A DNA stretch of 64,000 nucleotides from Pseudomonas asiatica. GTDB lineage: Bacteria; Pseudomonadota; Gammaproteobacteria; Pseudomonadales; Pseudomonadaceae. Position 1 is the first letter of the stretch; each line of letters starts with the position of its first letter. The position numbers and the translations under genes were made by a program. This document shows, in pieces, positions 17,407 through 26,144 of this stretch. The notes under the pieces were generated by a model. That model had not been told where the DNA came from. It was given only the letters and a program-made list of their open reading frames with translations, and did not search any database. The stretch spans positions 1,550,001-1,614,000 of the forward strand of contig NZ_BLJF01000001.1 of NCBI RefSeq assembly GCF_009932335.1, read 5' to 3'.

Positions 17407-18216
17407 TCAGATCTCCAGCGGCGTGACGCCCATGAAGGCGCCCAGGTGGCCGAGTTGGGCGAAGGCCATTTCCGGGCCGGTCTGGACCGAGCAACCTGCC
17501 TGGCGTGCCCGTTTCAGCAGCGGGGTGATCTCGGGTGAGGTGACCACATCGGCGACCAGGGTTTCGGGTTGCAAGGTGGCGAGCAGGGCGGCAGGCAGTG
17601 GCAGCTCCGCGCTACCGCCCATGCCGACAGGGGAGGCGTTGACCAGCAGGTCGAAGCCTTCCAGCCCGTCGACCCGGGTGGCGAGTTCGACCGCGGGGAA
17701 GGCATTGCCGAGCAGCTCGCACACAGCGCCCATGCGCGCGGTGCTGGGGTCGCTGAGGGTGATGCTGGCGATGCCGGCCTCGCCCAGCGCATAGGCAATG
17801 GCACTGCCGACCCCGCCACAACCGATCACCAACGCACGCTTGCCCGCCGGCTCGAAGCCATGTTTGCGCGCAGCACCGAGGAAGCCGGCGCCGTCCACGT
17901 TGTCGCCCAGCAGTCGCCCGTCACGCTCTCGGCGAATCACATTGACCGAGCCCAGCGCGGCTGCGCGCTCGCTCAGGCCGTCAAGGCGGCTGGCCAGGGC
18001 CTGCTTGTACGGCACGGTGACCACGCAACCGCGCAGGTTCTGCCAGCCGCGCAGGGTGCCGGCGAAGGTAGCCAGCGCGGCCTCATGCAGATCGATGGGC
18101 AGCATGGCGAGGTTGCAGTTGTTGTTGGCGAACCAGGTGTTGAAGTTTTCGGGGGACTTCACCTGGGCAATGGGCGAACCGACGATGGCGACCAGTTCAG
18201 TCGAACCACGAATCAT
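17407..18216 (-). CDS. AroE-like shikimate/quinate dehydrogenase paralogue with altered substrate site
   Basis: A 269-residue NAD(P)-dependent dehydrogenase of the shikimate dehydrogenase family. Catalytic Lys71 (VTVPYK) and Asp108 (NVDG) are present, as is the nucleotide loop IGCGGVGSA. The substrate-binding segment reads AQVKSPENFN where biosynthetic AroE has HSxSPxxHN, so the first serine is Val19 while Ser21 is kept. NTDG is NVDG. These changes suggest a catabolic paralogue with a different ring substrate. AAGGAGG precedes the ATG at 18216. It is the first gene of the operon and is divergent from an IclR gene. Confidence 0.83.
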   Translation of the reverse strand: MIRGSTELVAIVGSPIAQVKSPENFNTWFANNNCNLAMLPIDLHEAALATFAGTLRGWQNLRGCVVTVPYKQALASRLDGLSERAAALGSVNVIRRERDGRLLGDNVDGAGFLGAARKHGFEPAGKRALVIGCGGVGSAIAYALGEAGIASITLSDPSTARMGAVCELLGNAFPAVELATRVDGLEGFDLLVNASPVGMGGSAELPLPAALLATLQPETLVADVVTSPEITPLLKRARQAGCSVQTGPEMAFAQLGHLGAFMGVTPLEI

Positions 18217-18299
18217 GCTGACCTCCTTATTGGCGTTGTTATGCAGGCCAAGGGTGAGGCAAGGGGGCGTGGGCAACAATGCGCTGATCGGGCGTTTGA

Positions 18300-18331
18300 T
18301 GCGATAATCGCAACCTTGATCCGGTTATCGC
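18300..18331. promoter_or_regulatory. IclR-2 operator candidate in divergent promoter
   Basis: TGCGATaATCGCA is a perfect 13-bp palindrome (18300-18312). A second arm TTATCGC at 18325-18331 makes an inverted repeat with GCGATAA at 18301-18307. It lies between the AroE-like and IclR-2 genes and resembles PcaR-type sites containing CGATAATCGCA. Confidence 0.55.
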
Positions 18332-18370
18332 GGTAATCGGCTGTTTTTGCCCTGCTTGCGAGTCGAATAG

Positions 18371-19141
18371 ATGAACACCCCCGCTATCCACCCCCGTGAC
18401 CTGATCGCCGGCTTGCAGAAGGGCCTGGCGCTGATGCAGCTGTTCAGCGCCGAGCAGCCGCGCCTTAGCGTGCCGCAGGCGGCCAGGTTGTCCGGCCTTA
18501 CCCCCAGTGCCGCGCGGCGGTTTCTGTTGACCTTGGTGCACGAAGGGTTTGCCGAAACCGACAGCCGTGAGTACTGGCTTACGCCCAAGGCGCTGCGCCT
18601 CGGCCAGGCGTATGTGGATTCGGCGCAACTACCGCGCATGCTGCGGCCGATAGTCGAGCAGGTGGCGCGGCAGACGCAGGAGCATGTGTCGGTGGGTACC
18701 CGTGATGGTGACGAGATCATCCATCTGGTACGCAGCCGCTACAGCCATGTGTCCTCGTTGTCGATCCGGCCGGGTTCGCGGGTGCCGATGTATTGCACTG
18801 CCGGCGGGCGTGTCTGGCTGGCCTGGCTGGATGAGGGGGAGCGGGATGCCTACTTTGCGCGTAACCCGCTGCGAGGGTTGACGCCTTATACACAGACGGA
18901 CCGGTTGCAACTGGAGGCGGAGTTGCTGCGGGTGAGGGAGCAAGGGTTCTGTATCGTGGACCAGGAGTATGAAGTCGGCATGCGCGTGCTGGGTGTGCCA
19001 CTTCTGGACCGGGCTGGCCGGCTGAAGGCGACATTGACCATCACCACCCATGCTTCGCGGTTGAGTGTGGATGAAATACGCTTGCGGTATCTGCCGACCT
19101 TGTATGAGGCCCAGGCGTTATTGCGGCCGGTGCTGGATTGA
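18371..19141 (+). CDS. IclR-family regulator 2 (PcaR/PobR-like)
   Basis: A 256-residue regulator. The N-terminal HTH (LSVPQAARLSGLTPSAARRFLL) has the extra alanine-arginine pattern of the PcaR/PobR branch that controls aromatic and hydroaromatic acid breakdown. The C-terminal effector domain contains RSRYSHVSSLSIRPGSRVPMYCTAGGR. It is divergent from the AroE-like operon with 154 bp between. A perfect palindrome TGCGATaATCGCA and a longer inverted repeat lie 40-71 bp upstream of its start. It probably controls the AroE-flavoprotein operon and itself. Confidence 0.88.
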   Translation: MNTPAIHPRDLIAGLQKGLALMQLFSAEQPRLSVPQAARLSGLTPSAARRFLLTLVHEGFAETDSREYWLTPKALRLGQAYVDSAQLPRMLRPIVEQVARQTQEHVSVGTRDGDEIIHLVRSRYSHVSSLSIRPGSRVPMYCTAGGRVWLAWLDEGERDAYFARNPLRGLTPYTQTDRLQLEAELLRVREQGFCIVDQEYEVGMRVLGVPLLDRAGRLKATLTITTHASRLSVDEIRLRYLPTLYEAQALLRPVLD

Positions 19142-19173
19142 GGCGGTATGGTTCGGGAATCGTGCTGCCGTCT

Positions 19174-19355
19174 TCGCGGGTAAACCCGCTCTCATAGAAC
19201 AACACATGACTCATTGGTTTAGTGAGGGTCTGTAGGAGCAGCCTTGTGCTGCGAAGAGGCCGGTACTGACAAAGCCTGTCTATTGCTTGTACCGGCCTCT
19301 TCGCAGCACAAGGCTGCTCCTACAAAGGACGCTTCAAACGAGCGATATTTGTTCT
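19174..19355. repeat. Extended REP mosaic, inverted copy
   Basis: A CGCGGGTAAACCCGCTCTCATAG unit, then CATGACTCATTGGTTTAGTGAGG, then an inverted REP pair and the block AAACGAGCGATATTTGTTC. It is the reverse complement of the arrangement at 54107-54250. Confidence 0.8.
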
Positions 19356-19380
19356 ATACGTGACGGCCCAGGTCCTCGGC

Positions 19381-20424
19381 TTATCGCTCGATCTGGCGGT
19401 TCCAGCGCGCGTTCCACTCGGGGCGCTGGGTATTGACCTGGTCCCAGTCGATGGTCACGGCGGTCTGCAGGTAGGTCTGCATGGCTTCGACCTGGCCACG
19501 GGTCTTGTCGCTGGTGGGCGTGTTGGGGTTGGACGGGATCTGGTCACCCAGCTCCAGTGCCGGCGACTGCGCCTCGGGGCTGAGCAGGAACTCGGCGAGC
19601 TTCTGTGCAAGCTCCGGCTGGTCGTTGTTGGCCGTGACGCATTCGGCCTGGTTGAGCACCACGGCACCTTCCTTGGGCGCGGCGTACTCCACCGGGATGC
19701 CTTTGAGCTTCAGCGCCGTCACCTGAGTGGGGGTGAGCGGGAACAGCGCGGCTTCGTCGGTTTGCACCATTTCCGAGAGTTTGGCCGAGTTGGGGATGTA
19801 CTCCAGCACGTTCGGGCCCACGTTCTTCTGCCAGGCGGCGAAGCCCGGGTTGACGTCGGTATCGCTACCGCCGTGCAGGCGGTTGTACATCAGGAAACCA
19901 TGCAGGCCGAAGGTGGACGATGCCATCGACTGGAACACCACCTTGTCCTTGAAGCGCGGGTCGGCCAGGTCGTTCCATGAGGTAGGCGCTGCCCAGCCAT
20001 TGGCCTTGAACAGGCGGCTGTTGTAGGCAAGCCCGGTCACGCCCAGGCTGACTGCGGCAGCCTTGTCCTTGATCAAAGCCTTTTCCGGCAACTGGGCCAA
20101 GGTCGGGTTGGGTTTGAGCGTGCTGCACAGGCCCATGCCGATGGCGCGGTACATGATGCCGTCATCCAGCACCATCACATGGATCGACGGCTTGTTCGGC
20201 GTGGCCTGGACCTTGGCCAGGATGTCGGCCGAGGTGCCGGGAACGATCACCACCTTCACCCCGTTGGCCTGCTCGAACCTTGGCAGGATATTGTCGCTGA
20301 ACAGCCGCTCCATGGTGCCGCCGTTCATGCCCAGGTACAGCGTGGGTTGGGCCATGGCGGGCAGGCAGGCGAACAGGCCGGGCACGGTGCAGAACAGGGC
20401 GAGCAAACGTTGCTTGTGCGTCAT
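19381..20424 (-). CDS. Periplasmic solute-binding protein of an ABC importer (PotD-like)
   Basis: A 347-residue protein with a cleavable signal peptide of about 24 residues ending ACLPAMAQ. It has a family 1 extracellular binding fold with VTGLAYNSRLF and TSWNDLADPRFKDKV segments, typical of spermidine/putrescine-type importers. The start at 20424 has AAGGAAA and overlaps the preceding oxidase gene by 4 nt (ATGA). It is the last gene of a seven-gene operon and captures the operon substrate, probably an amino acid derivative, opine or imino acid. A REP mosaic follows its stop and may shield the transcript end. Confidence 0.88.
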   Translation of the reverse strand: MTHKQRLLALFCTVPGLFACLPAMAQPTLYLGMNGGTMERLFSDNILPRFEQANGVKVVIVPGTSADILAKVQATPNKPSIHVMVLDDGIMYRAIGMGLCSTLKPNPTLAQLPEKALIKDKAAAVSLGVTGLAYNSRLFKANGWAAPTSWNDLADPRFKDKVVFQSMASSTFGLHGFLMYNRLHGGSDTDVNPGFAAWQKNVGPNVLEYIPNSAKLSEMVQTDEAALFPLTPTQVTALKLKGIPVEYAAPKEGAVVLNQAECVTANNDQPELAQKLAEFLLSPEAQSPALELGDQIPSNPNTPTSDKTRGQVEAMQTYLQTAVTIDWDQVNTQRPEWNARWNRQIER

Positions 20425-21554
20425 GACAGGTTTTCCTTGTAGTGGTTGGGCTGAAAGCGGTTGATGGAAAAAGCCGCCAGGCTGAGTGCCGGCGCGCCGT
20501 GCAGGATGCATTGCGCCAACGCTTCACCGGCAGCCGGGCCTATCTGGAAGCCGGCACCGGCAAAGCCGAATCCATGCAGCAGGCCAGGCTGGTGCAGGCT
20601 GGGGCCGAGCACCGGTTCGTCATCGGGCAGGTAACCCTCGGTGCCGCTCCAGGTGCGTATGGCCTGGGCGCCCGCCAGTGCCGGGTACAGCTCGGTGGCG
20701 TTGCGCAGGATGTCGAGTACTGCGGCCTGGCCCGGGCGTGCGGTGGTCGGGGTCAGGGCAAAACCGCGCCCGCCACCCAGCACGCAGTTGCCACGCGCCA
20801 CCTGGCGGGCGTAGATGCCGCCGCCTTCGACCCCGGTGCTGGCGGTCATGAACAGCGGCAGCGGCTCGGTGACCAGCATGGCCGGGTGGGCCGCGGTCAG
20901 CGGCGCCGGCTCGCCGAACCGCTCGGCCAGTTGCGCCGACCAGGCGCCGGCGCAATTCAACAGCCAGGGCGCCTTGAAGCCTTGGCCGCTGCTGGTGTGT
21001 AGGCTGAAGCGGTAGCCGTCGTGACCCACCTCCAGCACCTTGCACTGCTCATGCACCTGGGCGCCGCTGCGCTTGGCTGCCTGGGCGAAGGCCGGTGACA
21101 CCAGCCGTGGGTTGGCATGGCCGTCCTCGGGGCAGTACGAGGCGCCGACGGCGATATCGCCCACCCAGGGGAAGCGCTGGCGCAGTTCGCGTCGTTCAAG
21201 CAGTTGCAGGCGCAGGTCAAAAGCCTGGGTACGCTGGGCATAGGCCTTCAAGGCATCGAAGTCGGTTTCGCTGCGTGCCAGCTTGAGGTGGCCGCTGCGG
21301 GCGTATTCGCCATCGATGCCGATCCACTCGCGCAGATTCCCCCAGATGGCATGGGCGCGCATCGACAATGGCAGCTGCGCCAACGAGCGGCCCTGACGGC
21401 GCACACCGCCGTAGTTGACCCCGCTGGAATGCGAGCCGCAGAAGTCGCGTTCCAGCAATGCCACTTGCCGACCAGCGCGGGCCAGGGTCAAGGCAGCGCT
21501 GCTGCCGACGATGCCGCCGCCGACGACGATGGCGTCCACTTCGATCAGCTTCAT
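20421..21554 (-). CDS. FAD-dependent amine/D-amino acid oxidase, HcnC/OoxB-like catalytic subunit
   Basis: A 377-residue DAO-fold flavoprotein with N-terminal DAIVVGGGIVGSSAALTLARAG and C-terminal EDEPVLGPS-like and HGFGFAGAGFQIGPAAG segments. In HCN synthase, opine oxidases and related dehydrogenases this subunit oxidises the amine. It overlaps both neighbours by 4 nt (ATGA at each end), so synthesis is coupled with the iron-sulfur and electron-transfer subunits upstream. The substrate is likely a secondary amine or amino acid; the exact one is unknown. Confidence 0.87.
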   Translation of the reverse strand: MKLIEVDAIVVGGGIVGSSAALTLARAGRQVALLERDFCGSHSSGVNYGGVRRQGRSLAQLPLSMRAHAIWGNLREWIGIDGEYARSGHLKLARSETDFDALKAYAQRTQAFDLRLQLLERRELRQRFPWVGDIAVGASYCPEDGHANPRLVSPAFAQAAKRSGAQVHEQCKVLEVGHDGYRFSLHTSSGQGFKAPWLLNCAGAWSAQLAERFGEPAPLTAAHPAMLVTEPLPLFMTASTGVEGGGIYARQVARGNCVLGGGRGFALTPTTARPGQAAVLDILRNATELYPALAGAQAIRTWSGTEGYLPDDEPVLGPSLHQPGLLHGFGFAGAGFQIGPAAGEALAQCILHGAPALSLAAFSINRFQPNHYKENLS

Positions 21555-22909
21555 GGTTTTATCTCCAGGCCAAAGGGCAGGGGCTTGACCGGAGCCTGGC
21601 CACGCAGGCGCCCGACCTGGTCAATGGCCCGACCGCTTTCGCAGGCGATCAACTCGGCGGCAGCTGCACCGCACACGCGGCCCTGGCAGCGGCCCATGCC
21701 GACTCGGCACATGGCCTTGACCCGGTTGATTTCCCAGTGCCCGGCACGCACGGTGGCGCGAATTTCCCCGGCGCTGATCTGCTCGCAGCGGCACACGGTG
21801 AGCTCGTCCGGGGCTTGCCGGGCCCACTGCTCGGGAAATGGAAAGGCCTGCTCCAGCCCCTGGCGGAAGCGCTGCAAGGTGGCCAGGCGCCTTTCCAGTT
21901 GCTGCTGGCGCTGCGGGTTGCCGGGCTTGCCAAGGTCGGCCAGCAGTGTCAGGGCGGCCAGTTCACCGCTCATCTCGGCACCGTCGGCACCGAGGATGCC
22001 GGCACCATCGCCCGCCAGGTACACGCCAGGGCTGGTGGCCCGGCCCTGGGCGTCACGTACCGGTAGCCAGGCGCGGTTGAGCGCGCTCCAGGCGAACTGG
22101 CAACCCAGCAGGTCGGCCAGTTGGGTTTCACTGCGCAGGGCGTGGGCGAATGCCACGGCGTCGCACGGCAGGTCGTGTTGTTGGCCATTGTGCGACCAGC
22201 GCACACCGCTGGCACGTTGCTCGCCGTCGATACCCAGCAGGGTCACGCCTTGGTGCACCGGCACCCCCTTGCGGGCCAGCCAGGCTCGGTAGTACAGGCC
22301 CTTGGCAAAGGTGCCCGGTTGCAGAAGCAGGCGTGGCAGGGCACGCACCTGGGCGCTGAACGGTGAGGTGTCGAGCACCGCGCTGACCCTGGCACCGGCC
22401 TTGGCATACTGGTAGGCCACCAGGTACAGCAGCGGCCCGCTGCCGCCCAGCACCACCCGTTCCCCGATCGCGCAGCCCTGGAACTTCAGGGCGATCTGCG
22501 CAGCGCCCAAGGTATAGACCCCAGGCAGGGTCCAACCGGGTATCGGCAACACCCGGTCGGTGGCACCGGTGGCGACGATCACCCGGTCGAACGCCAGGCG
22601 GTCGGCCAGGTAGCCCTGTTGCAAGGTGTCCAGCACTTGGTTCTCGGCGTTCCAAACCAGGGTGTCCGGGCGGTAGTCGACCTGCCCGCGCAGTTGCTCG
22701 AGGGTGTTGTGCAGGGCTTGGGCCTTGCCGGCCTCGAAGCCGTACAAGGCTTTGGCCGAGCGGCGAAAATTGGCCGGCTGCTGGCGGTAGATCTGCCCGC
22801 CGCCGCGGCTGGCTTCGTCCAGCAGCACCGGGCGCAGGCCGTGGGCTACGAGGGTTTGCGCGGCGCGGATGCCGGCCGGGCCGGCGCCGATGATCACGAT
22901 CGCACTCAT
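21551..22909 (-). CDS. FAD/NAD(P)-binding electron-transfer subunit, HcnB/OoxA-like
   Basis: A 452-residue flavoprotein. It opens with IVIIGAGPAGIRAAQ and has a second dinucleotide site about residue 150 (VVLGGSGPLLYLVA). The C-terminus carries a BFD-like [2Fe-2S] domain: CRC near residue 371 and CRVGMGRCQGRVC near 406-418. It accepts electrons from the DAO-type subunit. The ATG at 22909 overlaps the small 2Fe-2S gene by 4 nt; a longer in-frame stretch upstream is coding sequence of another frame. Confidence 0.88.
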   Translation of the reverse strand: MSAIVIIGAGPAGIRAAQTLVAHGLRPVLLDEASRGGGQIYRQQPANFRRSAKALYGFEAGKAQALHNTLEQLRGQVDYRPDTLVWNAENQVLDTLQQGYLADRLAFDRVIVATGATDRVLPIPGWTLPGVYTLGAAQIALKFQGCAIGERVVLGGSGPLLYLVAYQYAKAGARVSAVLDTSPFSAQVRALPRLLLQPGTFAKGLYYRAWLARKGVPVHQGVTLLGIDGEQRASGVRWSHNGQQHDLPCDAVAFAHALRSETQLADLLGCQFAWSALNRAWLPVRDAQGRATSPGVYLAGDGAGILGADGAEMSGELAALTLLADLGKPGNPQRQQQLERRLATLQRFRQGLEQAFPFPEQWARQAPDELTVCRCEQISAGEIRATVRAGHWEINRVKAMCRVGMGRCQGRVCGAAAAELIACESGRAIDQVGRLRGQAPVKPLPFGLEIKP

Positions 22910-23196
22910 GGCTGGCGCCCCGGGTCGCGGGTCACGCACTGGCCCGATTCCAGAAAGGTCGAGCAGGCGCGTACCCGGCGGCCATCCTGCAGCCGTACCC
23001 AGCAGTCCTGGCAGGCGCCCATCAGGCAGAAGCCGGCGCGTGGTTCGGCGTTGAAGTCGCTGCCGCGCAGGTGCCCGGCATTGGTCAGGATGGCAGTCAG
23101 CAGGGTATCGCCGCTCATGCCTTTGGCCGGTTGGCCGTCGAGCAGGAAAGGCACAGGCTCGCGGTCGTGTTCGGCCACGCGCTTGAACAGGGGCAT
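22906..23196 (-). CDS. Small [2Fe-2S] ferredoxin-like subunit, HcnA/OoxC-like
   Basis: A 96-residue protein with the plant-type cluster pattern C-x4-C-x2-C...C in GFCLMGACQDCWV and RRVRACST. It also has the family-like N-terminus VPFLLDGQPAKGMSGDTLLTAIL. It supplies the iron-sulfur cluster of the three-subunit dehydrogenase. ATG 23196 has AAGGAA eight bases upstream. An in-frame ATG at 23214, which overlaps the permease stop by 4 nt, is a plausible alternative. The order 2Fe-2S, FAD, DAO matches hcnABC-like operons. Confidence 0.85.
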   Translation of the reverse strand: MPLFKRVAEHDREPVPFLLDGQPAKGMSGDTLLTAILTNAGHLRGSDFNAEPRAGFCLMGACQDCWVRLQDGRRVRACSTFLESGQCVTRDPGRQP

Positions 23197-23210
23197 GGGA
23201 GCATTCCTTG

Positions 23211-24005
23211 TCATTGCTTGCCCACCAGCACGCGGTCCAGGCCATATACGCGGTCCAGGGCGACCATGGTCAGGGCGGTGATGGCGATCACCAGCGCCGA
23301 GACGGCGGCCATCATCGGGTCGATGGATTCGGTGGCGTATACGTACATGCGCACTGGCAGGGTCTGGGTGGCAGGCGAGGTGACGAAGATCGACAGGGTC
23401 ACTTCGTCGAAGCTGTTGATGAAGGCCAGCAGCCAGCCGCCGGCTACACCGGGCAGGATCATCGGCAGGGTGACCTTGCAGAACAGCGTGACCCGGCCAG
23501 CGCCCAGGCTTTGCGCAGCCTGCTCGGCACTGCGATCGATTCCGATGGCTGCAGCCAGTACCAGGCGTAGCACGTAGGGGGTAATCACCACGACATGGGC
23601 GAACACCAGCCAGGCGAAGCTGCCATTGACCCCCAGCAGGGCGAACAGCCGCAGCAAGGCCACACCCAGCACCAGGTGCGGGATGATGATCGGCGATAGC
23701 AGCAGGCCGTTGAGAAAGCCTTGGCCGGGGAAACTGTAGCGGGTGATCGCCAGGCCCGCCGGCACGGCGATCAGAGTGGCCAGTGTGGCAGCCAGGGCTG
23801 CGAGTTTCAGGCTGTTGTAGAACGCATCGAGGAAATCGGCACGCTCGAACACGGCGCTGAACCAGCGCAGCGAGAAGCCGGCAGTGGGCAGACTCAGGGT
23901 GTTTTCCGGGGTGAATGCCACCAGGCACACCACCACCAGCGGGGCGAGCATGAACAGCATCACCAGGGCGTGAAAGGACAGGGCCAGCGGGCCGTTACGG
24001 GTCAT
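23211..24005 (-). CDS. ABC importer permease 2 (PotC-like)
   Basis: A 264-residue inner-membrane protein with about six TM helices. The cytoplasmic coupling motif EQAAQSLGAGRVTLFCKVTLP binds the ATPase. GGAG lies upstream of the ATG at 24005, 4 nt after the first permease gene. It forms a heterodimeric channel with the gene at 24010. Confidence 0.88.
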   Translation of the reverse strand: MTRNGPLALSFHALVMLFMLAPLVVVCLVAFTPENTLSLPTAGFSLRWFSAVFERADFLDAFYNSLKLAALAATLATLIAVPAGLAITRYSFPGQGFLNGLLLSPIIIPHLVLGVALLRLFALLGVNGSFAWLVFAHVVVITPYVLRLVLAAAIGIDRSAEQAAQSLGAGRVTLFCKVTLPMILPGVAGGWLLAFINSFDEVTLSIFVTSPATQTLPVRMYVYATESIDPMMAAVSALVIAITALTMVALDRVYGLDRVLVGKQ

Positions 24006-24009
24006 CGGT

Positions 24010-24879
24010 TCAGACTCCAAGTGCGCGTTTGTAGCGGTGTTCGACCAATCGGTTCCAGCTGAGCATCACCAGCAGGTTGATCAGCAGCAGGGCCACGGCG
24101 ATGGTTGCACCCATCGGCCAGTTCAGTTCGGCCAGGTACTGGTCGTAGATCATGGTGGCGACCATCTTCAGGCGGCGACCGCCCAGCAGGCCTGGGATGG
24201 CGAACGAGCTGGCGGCCAGGCCGAACACGATCAGCGTGCCCGACAGCACGCCGGGCATGATCTGTGGCAGCACGATGCGGCGGAACACCGTCCACTGGCT
24301 GGCACCCAGCGATAGCGCAGCCTGCTCGGCAGTCGGGTCGAGTTTCTGCAGCGAGGTCCACACCGGGATGATCATGAACGGCAGCATCACGTGGACCAGG
24401 CCGATGATCACTGCAAACGGCGTATACAGCAGCTTCACCGGCTGCCCGCCGAGGGCAGTGATGCCCTGGTTGACCAGGCCGTCGGCGCCTAGCAGCAGGC
24501 TCCAGCCGAAGGCTCGCACCACTACCGAAATCAGCAGCGGGGTCAGCACCAGGATCAGGAATATCGAGCGCCACGGCGCGCCCATGCGGCTGAGCACCAA
24601 GGCCTCGGGGATGCCGATCAGCACGCAAAGCAGGGTGACCAGGGCGCTGATCCAGAAGGTACGGAAGAAGATCTCGTAGTAGTAGGTGTCGGTCACCAGG
24701 CTCAGGTAATGGCCGAGGGTGTACTGGCCGGCCTGGATGCCGCTGCTGTAGTCGAACGCGTTGAACGACAGCAGCACGGTCAGCCCCAATGGCACCACCA
24801 GCAAGGCCAGGAACAACAGCAGCGCCGGGCTGCTCAAGCCATAGCCCCAGGCGCTGCTGCGCAGCTTTGCCGCGCTCAT
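24010..24879 (-). CDS. ABC importer permease 1 (PotB-like)
   Basis: A 289-residue integral membrane permease with about six TM helices. The first TM is SSPALLLFLALLVVPLGLTVLL, and the coupling motif is EQAALSLGASQWTVFRRIVLP. The start overlaps the ATPase gene by 4 nt. It belongs to the same polyamine/opine-type importer as its neighbours. Confidence 0.88.
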   Translation of the reverse strand: MSAAKLRSSAWGYGLSSPALLLFLALLVVPLGLTVLLSFNAFDYSSGIQAGQYTLGHYLSLVTDTYYYEIFFRTFWISALVTLLCVLIGIPEALVLSRMGAPWRSIFLILVLTPLLISVVVRAFGWSLLLGADGLVNQGITALGGQPVKLLYTPFAVIIGLVHVMLPFMIIPVWTSLQKLDPTAEQAALSLGASQWTVFRRIVLPQIMPGVLSGTLIVFGLAASSFAIPGLLGGRRLKMVATMIYDQYLAELNWPMGATIAVALLLINLLVMLSWNRLVEHRYKRALGV

Positions 24880-25895
24880 GCCGCCACCTCGCCAGCGTTC
24901 AGCACCCGCAGCAGGGCATCGTTCCAGTCCAGGCCGACCTGTGTGCCTTCATCCAGCGGGGTGTTGCCGTCGTTGGCACGCACCACGGCCAGGTTGCCCA
25001 GGGCGGTGTCGACCCGATACAGCCATTGGCTGCCGAGGAAGTAACGGCAGCTGATGCGGCCTGCGAGCTTGCCGCTGCCGGCCGGGCCGAGGCTGATCTT
25101 TTCCGGGCGCAGGCTGAGGGTCAGCGGGCCCTGGGCATCCGCCCGCGGTTGCCCGTCGGGGCCGGTTACGCCGTGCAGGCGGTTGGCCTTGCCGACAAAG
25201 TCGGAAATGAAAGGCGTGCCCGGGTGTTCATACAGGCGGTAGGGGGCATCGACCTGGGTAATGCGCCCGGCTTCCATCACCACCACCCGGTCGCTGATCG
25301 ACAGCGCCTCGGCCTGGTCGTGGGTGACCATCAAAGTGGTAATGCCGACCTCGTTCTGGATACGGCAGATCTCGAACTGCATTTCTTCACGCAGATGGGC
25401 GTCCAGGTTGGACAGTGGTTCGTCCAGCAGCAGCACCGGCGGTTCGATCACCAGTGCACGGGCCAGGGCCACCCGTTGACGCTGGCCGCCGGAGAGTTCG
25501 CGCGGGTAGCGCTCGGCATGTTTGTCCAGGCGCACCAGCGCCAGGGCCTGGTCGACCCGGCGGGCTATGTCGGCGTTGGCCACCTTGCGCATGCGCAGGC
25601 CGAAGGCGACGTTGTCGCGCACGGTCATGTGCGGGAACAGCGCGTAGCTCTGGAATACCACGCCCAGGCCTCGGCTGGCCGGCTTGGCGTGGGTGATGTC
25701 GCGGCCGTCGAGGACAATGCGGCCGCTGGTGACCTCGACGAAGCCGGCAATCATTTGCAGGGTGGTGGTCTTGCCGCAGCCCGAAGGGCCAAGCAGGGAG
25801 ACGAACTCGCCTTTCTCGATGGCCAGTGACGAGCTGGCCACTGCCTCCGTGGCGCCATAGCGCTTGCAAAGCTTGTCGATCAACAGAAAGGTCAT
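24876..25895 (-). CDS. ABC importer ATPase (PotA-like)
   Basis: A 339-residue ATPase with Walker A GPSGCGKTT, Q-loop VVFQSYALFPHMT, signature LSGGQRQRVALARAL, Walker B VLLLDEPLSNLD and switch MVTHDQAEAL. A C-terminal TOBE-type regulatory domain follows after about residue 240. ATG 25895 has GGAG at a good distance. It is the promoter-proximal gene of the operon ATPase-permease-permease-2Fe-2S-FAD-DAO-binding protein, divergent from an IclR gene 249 bp away. Confidence 0.9.
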   Translation of the reverse strand: MTFLLIDKLCKRYGATEAVASSSLAIEKGEFVSLLGPSGCGKTTTLQMIAGFVEVTSGRIVLDGRDITHAKPASRGLGVVFQSYALFPHMTVRDNVAFGLRMRKVANADIARRVDQALALVRLDKHAERYPRELSGGQRQRVALARALVIEPPVLLLDEPLSNLDAHLREEMQFEICRIQNEVGITTLMVTHDQAEALSISDRVVVMEAGRITQVDAPYRLYEHPGTPFISDFVGKANRLHGVTGPDGQPRADAQGPLTLSLRPEKISLGPAGSGKLAGRISCRYFLGSQWLYRVDTALGNLAVVRANDGNTPLDEGTQVGLDWNDALLRVLNAGEVAA

Positions 25896-26144
25896 GGCTG
25901 TGCTCCATCGCAAACGGAACCGGGGTCAACCGGCAGTTTCAGGGTGGGCAGAGCGCCAGCGGCGAAAAGCAATGCTTTTACGGACGTTGGCGCTCGCTTC
26001 TGTGGCGGCGGCCGATGTTGTGATATCGCCCTATGGACCGGAGAGTAGGGCAATGATTAGGATGGCGACAAAGGGTAATTTCACTGGGTGACAGCTATTT
26101 TGAAATTATTCCGCTGACTGGAATTTTCTAAGGTTTGACGAAAA

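Noticed and set aside
26095..26130. Inverted repeat GAAATTATTCC ... GGAATTTTC as a firm IclR-3 operator
   Set aside because: Arms match only with a gap, so it is mentioned under the regulator rather than listed as a site.
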